From assembly GCA_963932465.1 (NCBI GenBank), contig OZ010789.1, positions 597,399,068 through 597,463,067 on the forward strand: DNA of 64,000 nucleotides, read 5' to 3'. This DNA comes from Maratus speciosus (Eukaryota > Arthropoda > Arachnida > Araneae > Salticidae). The notes under the pieces are model-generated. The model saw only the letters and a program-made list of their open reading frames with translations. It had not been told where the DNA came from and searched no databases. How positions within the stretch are numbered: position 1 is the stretch's first letter; the number at the start of each line of letters is the position of its first letter. Made by a program: the position numbers and the translations under genes. Below, in pieces: positions 47,456 through 59,060 of the stretch.

Positions 47456-48868
47456 CACTCATTGCCATAAAAATTTGCGCACCAAGAAATAATTGTGGGA
47501 TCAAAACGAAACTTGGCATGAAGGTACATATCAAGAATATGTGCAAATGATTAGAAATGCAGCGTGATTGCGCATTGCGCAATTCCACTATAGGGCGTTG
47601 AACTTTGTCCTCCTTGGAGTATAAAACTGGTAAGCAGAACTAGTCTGAGTGTATCTTTTCTTTTGCAAAGGAAACACTGAGGTAGACATACCGTTACGCA
47701 GCCATCGAAGACAATATGAGCAGCTGTCAGAGTTCGAGAGGGGAAGAATCATCGGGATGATGGAAGCTGGGTGGTCAGCTTGGCGTGTAGTTCGTCAAGT
47801 AGACCGTTCTGATTTTACTGTGAGGAGGTTTTGGGGCCAGTGGACTGAAGAGATGTCATTTACACGGCGACCAGGCTCGGGACGCCCTCGACAGACCAGT
47901 CGTTAAGATGACCGTCACATCATACAAAACGCAAGCGTAGAGTCAACTGCCTCATTGGCCGCTATCCAGACACAGGCAGCACCTTCACTAAGGACCCCTG
48001 TGTCTTCCCGAACCATCGCAAGGCGCCTGTCTGAAGGACACATGGTATCGCCGTGCCCATTATGTGTGCTGCCAATGACACCCACCCACCGACGCCTCCG
48101 TTTGGAGTGGTGTCGCACACGACAGGATTGGACTGCAACGGAGTGCAACCAGGTTGTCTTCAGCTACGAGTCTAGATTGAATTTGAGCACCGATGACAAT
48201 CCTGTTCGTGTGTGGAGGCCCCAAGTTGAACGCGTCAATCCTCCCTTCGCTTTACAGCAACACACCGCTCCCACAGCTAATGTGATGGTATGGGGTGCCA
48301 TTGCGTACGATACACAGTCACCCCTAATATTGATCCGTCGCACAATGACAGTCCAGTGGTACGTCTAGTACATCCTTCAGCCACATGTGTTGCCACTCAT
48401 GTCAGGGCTCCCAGGAGCCATCTTTCAGCAAGACAATGCTGGGCCACACACAGCAAAGATGTCACAAGCCTGCCGCCGCCACATTACCACCCTTTCCTAG
48501 CCTGCTCGATCCCCAGAATTGTCACCAATCGAGCATATCTGGGATCATTTGGGACGGCAAGTTGGACACCCTACGAATTTGGTCCAATTCGAGCTGCATT
48601 TGCAGCAACTGTGGAACGAGATGTCTCAGGACATCATACGGAACTTGTATGCATCAATGCCCACTTGTATCGCATCGTGCATTCACGCTAGAGGGGGTCC
48701 AACAGAGTACTAAAATTTCCTTTCATTTGTACTTTTTTCTGCAACAAATGATCCTTTTTCTTTGGTTTTCTACTCACTTACTTATATCACAGTAGTACTT
48801 ACGCATGTAAAATTTCGTTTCATTTGGACGTCTTTTTCTTGGTGCGCAAATTTTTATGACAATCAGTG
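47456..48868 (+). mobile_element. Tc1-like transposon, complete ends
   Basis: 1,413 bp with TIRs of about 34 bp (CACTCATTGCCATAAAAATT… at the left; the right end is the complement of CACTGATTGTCATAAAAATT), flanked by TA (47454-47455, 48869-48870). ATTTGCGCACCAAGAAA occurs at both ends. Composition is clearly more GC-rich than the surroundings, which fits horizontal arrival or a younger age. It encodes one transposase frame on the plus strand, now inactive. Confidence 0.9.
47688..48713 (+). pseudogene. Tc1 transposase, three stops, catalytic Asp lost
   Basis: A single reading frame runs the whole length (about 342 codons, near the usual 340). Helix-turn-helix: YEQLSEFERGRIIG (about 47720) and RRPGSGRPR (about 47865). 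First catalytic site: VVFSYESRLNL (about 48147), where family members have SDES, so Asp is replaced by Tyr. Then NVMVWGAIAYD (about 48280), FQQDNAGPHTAK with the second Asp intact (about 48430), and SPIEHIWDHLG with the final Glu intact (about 48522). It ends MPTCIASCIHARGG. In-frame stops are TAA 47904-47906, TAG 48366-48368 and TAG 48498-48500. The expected start Met appears as ATA at 47688-47690. There are no frameshifts, so decay is by point mutation only. Confidence 0.92.
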
Positions 48869-48870
48869 TA

Positions 48871-49680
48871 TATATATATATTTTTTTTAGATTAACTAAA
48901 TATTTTTATGAATCTTAGAACTATAGTTATGAAAAAGATTCTTTATTGATCAAGCATCTATTTGTGCAAAAACTTTAAACAATAGAACTTTCCAAATTCC
49001 TAGGCAGCATATTTATTTGAAGTATGGGCACTCTGCTTACTGAAGCATTTGTAAACAGAATAATTTCTAGCAGTTATCCTAGTAATGGAAAGAAAAACAT
49101 AACCTTTGCGCCATGCATATTTTTCTGTCTTATATTAGTGTTTCCTACAGTTATAGCTTAATACAATAATTTAAAAAAATAATGTGAGATTATTTAGGAA
49201 ATATATGAAATGCTATACTACTTATAAAGTAAGCATTTTACAAGTAAATGTTTTCAAATTAAAAAAGGAAAAGTGAACAAAGACTGGTCATTTCCAGAAA
49301 CTATACTAATTAAAAATATTATTGAAAATTTTTGAGAGATTGCAGAGATATCCTTTATCTCTAGTAAAAGTTTAAATCCTATTTTTAAATTACTGAAACG
49401 GAAATTGTGTGTTAATCTTTTTTTTAAAAGATTTCAAAATTCTTGTTTTAATTTCAAAGAAATTAAAACAACATACAAACTGTAATACGTGAATTTGAAT
49501 ACTTTTTTAAATGTTTCTTTAAACTGCAGTTAATGTTATATTTAATTTATATGTATTTTTGAAATTTATAATTTAAAATTAGAAATTAAAAAATAAAGGA
49601 ATGAACGTTTCTCTTATAAATATGGTAATTTAATATGTATTTCTTTCCCTGATATTTGATGATTAAAATTTATTTCATGA

Positions 49681-49727
<47 letters not shown>

Positions 49728-50085
49728 GATATTATGCTTTTATAGTCAAATAAAAACTTTTTAAAGTGTAAGGCAGCTTTTAAACTGTCCCAAAAGTATT
49801 TTTTATAGCTTATGTTGAAAATTGATTCTCTAGGAACATTAAAAAAGAAACACCATTGAGAAATTCACTTTAGAACAGAAGTTATGTCCGAGGCCTTTTT
49901 TATATGATCAAGGGGCGATTTGATCTTTAGAGTCAATTTTCTGAAAACTGTGATTTTCATCATTGAGCGCCTGATTTCTAAGAAATATGTGCGTATAATT
50001 TCATAAAATTTTCACTAAAGGTAAAGACCATATAGATTCAATCATGACCTATTATTTAATTCATTCTTGGACCACCACACAAAAA
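48871..50085. other. AT-rich stretch with a 43-A tract
   Basis: No gene. The uninterrupted A-run at 49682-49724 has no recognisable retroposed body upstream. The rest is plain AT-rich sequence. Confidence 0.55.
49682..49724. repeat. Poly-A tract, 43 bases
   Basis: An unbroken A-run of about 43. It could be the tail of an unrecognised retroposed copy or a simple expansion. No target duplication was found. Confidence 0.8.
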
Positions 50086-50463
50086 GATGAAAAATTACTC
50101 ATTACATGGATAAGAAAGATATTAAGAGAATTTTTTTGACAAATTAAGGAAGACAATACACGGCGAATCAAATCAAATATGGAGATTAAACATGTATATA
50201 ACAAAAAAGACGTAATAAATATCATTAAAATAAGAAGAGTTCAATGGTTATTCAATGGCCATTTAATCGCAATAAGGGCTGATAGAAGCACAAAGAAGAT
50301 GTATAATGGAGAATTAATAGGGGATTGGAGTGTTGGTAGACCCATAAATAGATGTATAGAAGAGGTAGAAAAAGACGAAGAGCAAAACCATATTATAAAT
50401 TATAAATTAAAGGCCTGGAATCGGAAGGTCTCGCGAGGTATAATTAGGGGGGGGGGGGGGTAA
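50086..50463 (+). pseudogene. Non-LTR retrotransposon (LINE) C-terminal fragment
   Basis: Frame 1 gives DEKLLITWIRKILREFF, then a TGA (50137-50139), then YNKKDVINIIKIRRVQWL, GHLIAIRADRSTKKMYNG, SVGRPINRCIEEVEKD and LKAWNRKVSRGI. This pattern (KLLxxWxRKILR … RRxQWxGHxIRM … GRPxxRWxxxVExD) is typical of the region after the reverse transcriptase in arthropod LINEs. The RT and endonuclease domains are missing, as expected for a 5'-truncated insertion. An extra Phe-Asn interrupts the QWxGH motif. The end runs into a G-tract (50449-50460). Confidence 0.75.
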
Positions 50464-51479
50464 TCCTTCATGGGTTGTAGAATCAGTAAGTATGGATGTA
50501 TGTATTTAATTCATCAAGTAAGAAATTTAGAAATTATGAGTATTTTTTATTAACATTTAAAAGTTTAAGTATTTTTTAAATATTTTATCCATAAGAACTA
50601 ATTATTACATTTTTCCAGTTAATATCATTTTAAGCATACACTTTATATCTCTACTCTATTATATAATTTATTTTGGCTCACTGGGATAAGTTAATTATGA
50701 TAAATCCTTTTGCAAATCATATAAGACGAATTCATTTATTACAAAAACATTAAATTTTAAATTAAATTAAAAAACTTTATATGCTTCTTGAGCAGTGATC
50801 ATAAACCTTTTGGACTTCACAGACAAGTAAACTCATAATAAACTTCTTGGGGACCACTAATATGATTTTTTAAAAACACAAGTATGCTATTTGTAAAATA
50901 ACTATTCGAAATTCATATTTTATCAATACGGAACGAAAGTGCCATAAAATTGCAAATGGTTATTTAATTATAAAAAAAAAAAAAAATCGTAAACACATAT
51001 TTCATCATAACAACAAAAAAATTAAAATTTCTTTAATTGTGACAAAATTATTAAAATTAGTTTAATTATTACAAAATATTTTACGCTTATTTAGGACTAC
51101 ATTTTTAGTGTGATATTTGTTCCAGTTTGTTGGAATAAAGTTCATGGAATTTTGGTTCCAATGCAAGATAAGAGACGTTTTAATTTAAGGCCAAGACCAG
51201 TACTGATATTTATATGTTGTATCAGATTAAAAAAGTCCTTCCGGCCAGTGTCGGGAGAAAGAGGTAACTTTCATATTCCTTATTTTAAAAAAGCCAACTT
51301 ATATTATTCAAACACAAGAAGCTCAATTTAGTGGAAACCGAATATAGGAGATTCAATACTAATTTTTATCAATACTAAATCATTATGAATGAGAATTTCG
51401 CGAAATTATTCAGCTATATAAAAGCTGCTTTTATTTAAAGTAACTTATATTTGGCTGCCAAATTCGGCGATTTCTTAAA
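50464..51479. other. Non-coding stretch, possible hAT-end relic
   Basis: CAGTGATCATAAACCTTTTG at about 50793 and CTTGGGGACCACTAATA at about 50848 resemble the ends of hAT-type elements, but as a 65-bp pair they could only be a heavily deleted remnant. The plus frame at 51110-51331 has an AG before it and a GTAACT after it, like an exon, but its protein is unrecognised. No gene is claimed. Confidence 0.35.
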
Positions 51480-52581
51480 GTGCCTGCCATTTTAAGACAA
51501 CATGGTGGATGAGGCTAACCATTGAAGTTGGTCGAGACCTTAGTAATTGCTGTGCACATGCTCACTCACATCGGAATAGATTGATATATACGAGTGCTTT
51601 CGCAGGCAAAAAATCAGATTTTTCAAAATGTCACCCACATTAGATATTGAAATTGCAATATCTGAGCCATTTTTTAAGATAAAGACAAACAAAAAATGCT
51701 CCTGAATCCTTATATCAAGTTCAAATACTTAAGAAAGAAACCTTTTTCAATTTCTAATTTTTTTGCACCTCACTTTAAATATAATTTTTTTTTTAATTTA
51801 ATGGCCGCCATTTTGAAACAAGATGGCTGATGAAGCTGTCCAGCGAACTTGGTCGAGATATTGATGTATACTATCCCATAGGCGTAGCCAGGGGGGGTGT
51901 CCCCCCCGCCCCCGCTTGCGCAGACTCAAGCACAACTATTTAAAAATATCGAAATCTACAAAAGAAAAAAGAAGTGAAAGCAGAGTTCAATTAGTTTAGC
52001 AAATTAGTTTAGTTCAGAAAAATAACAGCCTAAGTTTTGAAATGTGATACAAAATGAAACCCGCGTTGTTTTTTTCTTTCTTTCATTAAAAAAAAAAAAA
52101 AAGAAAAATATGTTGTTGATCTTTTTTTTAAACTAGAACATTTACAAGAATCTGTATTAGTCTAGTAAGTCAAAAAGGTGGCTTTATAACCCCACTTTGA
52201 CGTCTTTTGTTTCTTGGAAAAAAAATTTAACGCCGTTCCTTCTATTGCATGTTTTTGCAATTTCATGAGAAATTAACGCAAGTTCTTGTCGAACTAGAAA
52301 CTAGCCATTTTTTAAGATATAGACGAAACAAAAACTGCGGAATCTTTCTATAAAGGTTAAATACATAAGAAAAAAATATTTTTCCATTTTCAAACATTTC
52401 AAATTTTAATTTTTTTTAATTTTTAAATGGCCGCCATTTTGAAACAAAATGGCGGATGAAGCTGGCCAACGAACTCGGTCGAGACATTGGTATGTACTAT
52501 CTACACACCGAATTACATCCAAATCGGTTCATAATTACAAGAGTTACAGTGTGACATAGGTCAGATATACATATATGTTTG

Positions 52582-52620
<39 letters not shown>

Positions 52621-52745
52621 ATTTTGAACGGAGGGTGGTTTCGGGGTCTGGGGGTCATGATCGATGAAAATATACCAAAATTTTTTGAAATCGCTTTCCT
52701 CCGAACGACTGCAATAGGCAGCTTTTTTTTTTATGAAAGCTACCT
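51480..52745 (-). mobile_element. Diverged Helentron-like element with tandem interior
   Basis: The end at about 52714-52745, read on the minus strand, is AGGTAGCTTTC…AAAGCTGCCTATTGCAGTCG, a variant of the 5' hairpin of the elements at 14021 and 28868. An AT microsatellite (about 52588-52618) sits at the equivalent place. Inside, a unit with AATGGCCGCCATTTTGAAAC, GATGAAGCTG and ACTTGGTCGAGA recurs at about 51485, 51800 and 52430. The last two are separated by a segment starting ATAGGCGTAGCCAGGGG at about 51879, which looks like an insertion. Confidence 0.45.
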
Positions 52746-54012
52746 AACATATATGTTCTAACACAAACATCTTTTTTAAAACGGAATCGAAGTGTTCAAT
52801 GCTTTTTCCCTCAGAAATAGGTATTTACTTTATGTAGAGCCAAAAATTAAAATGTATTTGTTTTACAAATAAACAACAAATTGCTTCTATTAACATAACC
52901 ACCAATGCTTGCTATAATTTAAATTTTTAAACAAATAAATAAAATTTGATAAATATAAGAATTTATGAGAACATTATTTTTGTTTTATTATTAATAGAAT
53001 ATTTATAAAAAATGTAAACAACATTAACTGCCAAAATACCCTCGTGAACCTCTAGTGGTCCACTTTCCGCCGTTTGGTGACATCTGATCTATGCTGTTTT
53101 TGAGCATTTCAACTGTTAACATATACATCTTCTAATGTGTGTTTAAAATTCCATATACAAAAGTTAATCAGATGAGGAGACATTATAATACATATTACGG
53201 TTACTTTTACATGCAATTAAACAATTTCAAAGGCCCTGACCCTTTAATAAAACCATTCAACTTTATAAAAAAAATCACTAACATGCCAAAACATTGTGTA
53301 ACATACTAAACTAAAATATTGATCAAAAACTCATATCAACTTAAAGGTTCAAAATTTCACATGATGCAACTTGAATCTAAATATTTTCAAGATGCAGCTG
53401 AGTTATTTTCTATACTTACATATTCTCTAAAATGCATGTTTTAATCTGTAACAGTGAACTTTATTAAAGTAAAAAATCAAGTTATAAAGCATAGCTCCTA
53501 AAATCTGATAATCAATTATTTCGAAAATCTTATCCTTCTTGCTTAATTACATGGCGCCCATAAAATTAATTACTCGAGAACATTAAGTGTTGCTACATAA
53601 GGAGATTATAGTATTTCATCATGATAATCGCTTACGTATTACTCTGCTCTTGGGGATTTTTCAATTAACTGTCTTATTAATAAAACCGGTTCTAAATACT
53701 GTAACTATGTGTTTAATAATAACAATTTTAAAGCCCCATTTAGGAATAGAATGAAGTGCAAAGTTAATAATAATACTTTTGTGGTTACTAAAATAAAACA
53801 AGAATAAACATATTTCCTTTTTTACTACGGTGGTTCTCATTTATAAAATAAAATTGCAGTCTAGAAATCAGTTCTAAAATTTTGTTATTTTTTTCCAAAG
53901 TGATCTGCTTATCGACGCATAATTTGAAATTTAAATCCAAATTTAATTTCCTTTTCTTAGTTATATTTTTGTTGTTTTATTTTGTTATATATAGAGGTTT
54001 TGTTTAGTAGTT
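52746..54012. other. AT-rich non-coding stretch
   Basis: No gene or repeat boundary recognised. It would be intron or 3' flank if the minus-strand exon at 54013-54176 belongs to a host gene. Confidence 0.5.
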
Positions 54013-54176
54013 TTAGCAGAAAGATTTATTTGAGGAAATGTTCGTATTAGATGGTTCGCTACAGCATTGCACATTCAAATTGTTGTGAAAATCACAATTT
54101 CTCGACGCACAGCGACGGAATTTTATACGACACTGCCCAAGATTCGGAGTTAAATTTTCACATCTGCCTTGCTCAA
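54013..54176 (-). CDS. Possible exon encoding a clip-like Cys-rich domain
   Basis: On the minus strand a good acceptor (ATATTTTGCCTCAG) ends at 54177. The exon then starts at the second codon base, a phase common for extracellular modules. The peptide has six Cys in the spacing C-x9-C-x6-C-x4-C-x9-CC: CENLTPNLGQC, RIKFRRC, ASRNC, DFHNNLNVQCC. The G-x-C near the second Cys and the C-D-F…V-x-C-C ending match arthropod clip domains, which control serine-protease zymogens in clotting and melanisation. The loop between Cys3 and Cys4 is much shorter than usual. The frame goes on to a TAA at 54013-54015 without an obvious donor, so this would be a last exon, or the donor is the weak TGTAGCG. No protease domain was found. 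A small secreted Cys-rich peptide is the alternative. Confidence 0.42.
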
Positions 54177-54360
54177 CTGAGGCAAAATATAATGTACTTA
54201 AAGTGTAGAATAAATGAGTATTTTTAATTTGTATGCATACTTCATGATGCGGAACGTTTCGAAAATTAACTAACTTCACTCATACGCCAAAAAAATAAAA
54301 TTAAAATAAAAATAAAAATAAAACAAGTAAAAAAAATCATGCGTACAGCATAGTTTATGA

Positions 54361-56805
54361 AACACTTTCCAACACTCCCTGAAAGCTTTAACGAAACTTC
54401 GTTGTTTAGGGAAATAAGGTAAAAAAGATAACTAAGTAAACATTTAAAAACTGATTTCAGTAGTTATCGCCCATAGCCAAATATGTATTTCAATTCTTTT
54501 GAACAGCCCTGTATTCGATCTTTATGTTGATATATATACTATATAATGGGAAAATTTAGCAAGAAAATGCATAACAGGTTGAAATTCATTTTTCAGCAAT
54601 TTATACTAATAGATGTAAACATACTTGAATACTTTTGTACAGACCTGTAATTTATCTATTACCTTTATTACATGCCACTATATATCTAAAATTTAATTCA
54701 AACTAAAACACGCTTAAAACTACTGAAATTACATTTCCAGAAATTATCACCCATAGACGGCCATGTATCCAACTCTTTGCGTTGCCCTGTATTTCATTTT
54801 ATCTATATTCTACAAAAATTTCTTGGTACACTAAATTCAATTCAGTGTAAAAATGCATATCTCCATTAAAACCCACCTTTAAGCAATCTATGCTCATACT
54901 CAGTAACCTTTACGAATTCATTTATGTAGCTTTGTATATGAACTATAGCATTTATACGTACTTTATAGTACGCATAAATATAGTGAAAAGTAGATAAGTG
55001 TGATCACAGACCGCATAGAGGATTTCGTTTAATATTCCTTTCAAAACATTTTATCCTTTTGAAAAATCTGTTAGTTCCACATTTCGCAACCAGGAGCGCA
55101 CTCTATTCTAAACAAACCTATATCCGAACGAAACTCCGTTTTATATACTATCCGTTGATATATTCGTCGAGGGGATTGGGCCGATAGCACCCGAGATAAG
55201 TAGGCGCCAACTGGCGGTAAAAAGTGCAACTATAATATATAAGGCTATGGTGCATAATCTGAAAGAATGGTCAAAGGGGTGTCGGCAAAAGTTGGCTCCC
55301 CGGATGAAAAAGGCGGAGGTTAGAAAAATTGCTTAAAACACACAAGTTAGAGCCCGGAGGAGTAAATAATAAAGGACTTTTTTAAAAATTTTATGATTTG
55401 CCGTGTAATCTGGGGTATTCAGCTATACGTATGTAAAAATTCATGTCTCCGACTTAATTAAGGGCTCTCTTAGAAATAATTGCTTAAAATACATATGTGG
55501 TAGCTCAAATGGTTAAACATAAGACTTTTTCAAAATTTTATGATTTGTCGCCTGGCCTCGGTGTTCTGCTATAAGTATGCAAAATTTCAAATCTACAATT
55601 TAATAAGGGGCTCAGTTAGAAAGATTTGCTTAAAATACGCATGTGGGAGCCCAAAGGGTTAAATGTTCGATTTTTTCAAAATTGTATGATTTGTCGTATG
55701 ATATGTGGTGTTCAGCTATAAGTACGCAAAATTTCACGTCTCCAACCTGAATAGGGGCTCACTTAGAAATAATTGTTTAAAATACACATGTGGGAGCTCA
55801 AAGGGTTAAAAGTAAGACTTTTTCAAATTTATGGTTTGTCATTTGATGTGAGGTGTTGAGCTATAAGTATGCAAAATTTTACGCTTCCACCTAATTAGGA
55901 CTCACTTAGAAAGAATTGTTTAAAATACACATGTGGGAGCCCAAAGGGTTAAATGTACAACTTTTTCAAAATTTTATGATTTGTTTTTTGATGTGAGGTG
56001 TTCAGCTATAAGTATGTAACATTTCACGCCTCCAACCTAATTAGGGGCTTACTTAGAAAGAATTGTTTAAAATACACATGTGGGAGCCCAAAGGGTTAAA
56101 TGTACGACTCTTTCAAAATTTTATGATTTGTCGTATGATGTGTGGAATTCAGCTATAAGTATGCAAAATTTCAAGTCTCCAACATGTATAGTTTCTGAGA
56201 ACGGGCTCTGTGACAGACGGACAGACAGACAGACAGACAGTGGAGCGGCACGAATAGGGTTTCATCAGATGTACGAAACCCTAAAAAAAGCGCATATCAT
56301 AATTAAAATGCATTTCGAGCAATCATTACTAATACATAGTAATTCGGATAGAATATAGTACCTGAAATATTTTCAAATACACCGCAAATAATTTCTCCTA
56401 CACCATTATGAACGGAATTCTTTTGTGTGGCCCTGTAAATGAACAATAACTATTCTTTGCACCACATATTCAACAGAATGCATATTTTAGTGTACTTCAT
56501 AAATGAATATTAATTTTACTATGTTTGAAACAGTGTAACACCATTAAAAGTCATTTGAAACGATTTTCTCCCATTGGCCGTAATAACGGAAAACTTTTGA
56601 CTGTCCCTGTAAATGAACTGAACATGCTACAAACTTCATTTGAAATAGGGAACGTGCTATGGTAGAGGTCACTAACATCCAAAAATTTCAGAACTATCCG
56701 AGCATAATTACGAGAGTTAGAGCGTGTTAGAGACAGACGGAAAAACGGACAGACGGACAGACAAACAGAAATTATAAACACTTTTCAACTTTGTTGGAAA
56801 GTGTT
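54361..56805 (+). mobile_element. Helentron-like element with about 150-bp internal units
   Basis: AACACTTTCCAAC (54361-54373) is mirrored near the right end, where AACACTTTTCAAC…GTTGGAAAGTGTT (56777-56805) forms a hairpin right after a GACAGACGGACAGACAAACAG microsatellite (about 56745-56768). A phrase like CACCCATAGACGGCCATG … TTGCCCTGTATTTC recurs near 54465, 54755, 56410 and 56565, giving a degenerate internal array. The other family's array (55325-56284) sits inside it. The minus frame at 56551-56781 is a translation of the GACA repeat. Confidence 0.5.
55325..56284 (+). mobile_element. Helentron-like repeat with 6 x 146-bp array
   Basis: The marker AGCTATA recurs at 55421, 55568, 55714, 55859, 56004 and 56151 (steps 145-147). 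Each unit reads TTAGAAAGAATTG…, CACATGTGGGAGCCCAAAGG, GTTAAATGTA, TTTTATGATTTGTCG. The array ends in a GACAGACAGACA microsatellite (about 56216-56240) and a hairpin AGGGTTTC…GAAACCCT (56256-56282) followed by CTAA. It is the plus-strand counterpart of 1793-3000. The small frame at 56080-56358 is its translation. Confidence 0.6.
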
Positions 56806-57812
56806 AAAAATAAAAAAATAACGTTACTTCTTGATCTTTTAGGATAATTTTTGTTTCAGTAAATCGATCTATTTTGATTGTATGCTTAGACAATGTATAG
56901 TAAGAAAAGCTCACATATAACGAATAATACCAAATTTCGATTTATATTTGTCTGGGAAAATCTCAGTAATCCACCATATCCTGGAGAAATAATGAATTAT
57001 GAGAAACAAATTGCATTTTTTTCTGTACTGCATTAATAAAATTGAAAGCTTTCATCAGCCTTTTTAAGGAAAAAAATGCTGTTTTATTATTTTATTATTT
57101 CACTCAATAAATACATTGAATTTTTTGCATTTTGCATTGAGAACCATGCAATTACACTTATGCTATAAATGAAATCTACGTTTAATAAAAGGTAGATGTA
57201 CATTTACTCAATAACTCAGTCCATTTTGACTTGTAAAAATATAGCTTGTAATTAGCTTGTTATTAGCTTGTAAAAAAAAGACTCTGAAAAGCAGGGAATT
57301 ATTCAAATTTTAGCCATGATTTTGAGAAATTTCGTCGCTGTAATTAAAAATCGCTATCTACGAACGTTTACATATAAGTTTAATGCCATTAAATATTAAA
57401 AAGATTCTTGATATTCTGGAGTAAATTGAAATGTGACTTTTGAAAGGTTTTTAAATCATCGCTCAATAGAATATAAAAAAATTCTCTTTATGTATTTTTG
57501 AAATTATGTATTTTTATATATTACAGACTAAACCATTTGATATGGAAAAAACGCAGATTTCACATGCTTAAATTGATTTCAAGGTAGTTTTTTTATATTA
57601 ATATTCTAAAAATATGTTTTCTATGCATCCTACAGGTCGTTTATTAGTAGCCAAAGGGGGGGGGGGGGCGGAGGAGCTAAAAAGGGTGAAATAGAAACAC
57701 AGAAACAAAATCCCTGGTTATGTATAGATTACAAAATGCTTAAAAAAAATTAATGGCATTCTCAATCTTAAGTATTTTGTTTTATTTTTCAAAAAATATT
57801 TAAAAAGTATAT
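56806..57812. other. AT-rich non-coding stretch
   Basis: No gene. A TAGCTTGTAATTAGCTTGTTA triplication (about 57242-57270) and a G-run (57657-57668) are the only notable features. Confidence 0.55.
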
Positions 57813-57814
57813 TA

Positions 57815-58577
57815 CAAAGTGACAATTATTGAACTATATGAATTAAAACATAAATTATTTATAAACTACTGAGTGAACAAACTTTATTCAACATGTAAAC
57901 AGCACTACAGATATTCGGATTTAGATTATGACATGTCCGATATGGCTGCAATCATTGGTTATGATGTGGCGCAGACGAATAGCAAAATACTGCATGACCC
58001 GCTGAAGAGAGACATCGATGCTGTTGATGACCTCTGAATGGCAGTTTTCAGCTCAGATATGGTTTTGGGGTTTTTTCCGGAGAATATGGCGGCCAAGCGA
58101 GTCCCATTCCAGTGGCACCTGGGTACCCCAGAAGCGGAATGCGGTTCCCAAAGTGCTCCTCCGAGACATCAAACATTTTCTTGGTTCGATGGGGTCCAGT
58201 TCAGTTTTGCATGAACCACATCTTGTCGAAATCAGGGTCTCTTTGGATAATGGGGATGAAACCATTTTCCAAAACTTTCACGTATCGTTCAGTAGTCACC
58301 GTGCCGTCAATGAATATCGGACTGCTTATTCCGTGACTGGACATTGCACACCACACAGTCACCCGTTGCGGGTGGAGAGACTTCTCGATCGCGAAATGCA
58401 AATTCTCAGTCCCCCAAATGTGTCAATTTTGCTTATTTACGAAATTGGATACAAGTTGCGTGCGCATACTAATTCCCATTATGCTCTGCGGCCAACGACG
58501 AAGTTTGAACTTCATCATGCAAATTGTTTAGAAGTTATGACGGTTTAATTTCATATAGTTCAATAATTTTCACCCTG
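57815..58577 (-). mobile_element. Internally deleted mariner-like element
   Basis: 763 bp with TIRs of about 27 bp sharing AATTATTGAACTATATGAA, left CAAAGTGACAATT and right complement CAGGGTGAAAATT, flanked by TA (57813-57814, 58578-58579). Coding strand minus. A full-length relative would be about 1.3 kb. The missing part covers the N-terminal DNA-binding region and the first catalytic Asp. Confidence 0.8.
57905..58450 (-). pseudogene. Mariner-like transposase, C-terminal two thirds
   Basis: On the minus strand from 58450: a GYVNKQN-like start, HFAIEKSLHPQRVTVWCAMS (about 58400), FIDGTVTTERYVKVLENGFI (about 58300), MWFMQN then a stop (about 58201), TGPHRTKKMFDVSEEHFGN, AWPPYSPEKTPKPYL (about 58070) and LQRVMQYFAIRLRHII (about 57990). 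In relatives the MQN position is the second catalytic Asp (MQD) and SPE is SPD, so two active-site positions are altered, plus a stop and the loss of the N-terminal half. The plus-strand 176-codon frame over the same bases is antisense. Confidence 0.85.
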
Positions 58578-58579
58578 TA

Positions 58580-59060
58580 AGAAGAATATGCTTATTTAAT
58601 ATCCTGAGATAAACGAAATACCGATTTTTTCAAAATTAAAATAAATATTTAAATAAAGTAAATAAAAAAGGCTTTTTATTTACTTTATTTAAATTCTTTA
58701 TACCTTTCTTTTTTCCTAACTTTTTTTCCTTTTTAAAATTAAGAAATGTTACAGTTAAGAAATGCAACGTTCATGGTAGATTAATTCTGATGAAAATTTT
58801 ACTGATGAAATTTTTTTTAATTCATAATAATTTATCATAATCGGTTTCCTAAGTTTTATTAAGAACGAAATTCGTAAATTCATGAAAATTTGTTTTTATA
58901 TTTTATAAAAATATTTTCTATATTCATGAGATTTTCTTTATGGGAAAGTAAACTATTAACTTACCGACACTTGACCTAACCGAGAAAAAAATTATGAACA
59001 TGAACAATAAAAGAACGTCACCGGACAAATTTATAGGCGAAATTCGAAATATTGAATGCA
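58580..59060. other. AT-rich non-coding stretch
   Basis: Only an AAATAAAGTAAATAAA-type inverted AT motif near 58640-58700 is visible. No gene. Confidence 0.5.

Noticed and set aside
51123..51262. Possible plus-strand exon between TTGTTCCAG and GAG/GTAACT
   Set aside because: Splice signals alone are common in AT-rich DNA and the peptide has no recognisable domain.
56551..56781. Minus-strand frame starting with SVCLSVCPFFRLSL
   Set aside because: Translation of the GACAGACGGACAGACA microsatellite at the end of a Helentron-like repeat.
58018..58548. 176-codon plus-strand open frame, the longest in the window
   Set aside because: It is antisense to the mariner-like transposase relic, whose motifs (LHPQRVTVWC, WPPYSP, LQRVMQYF) read on the minus strand.
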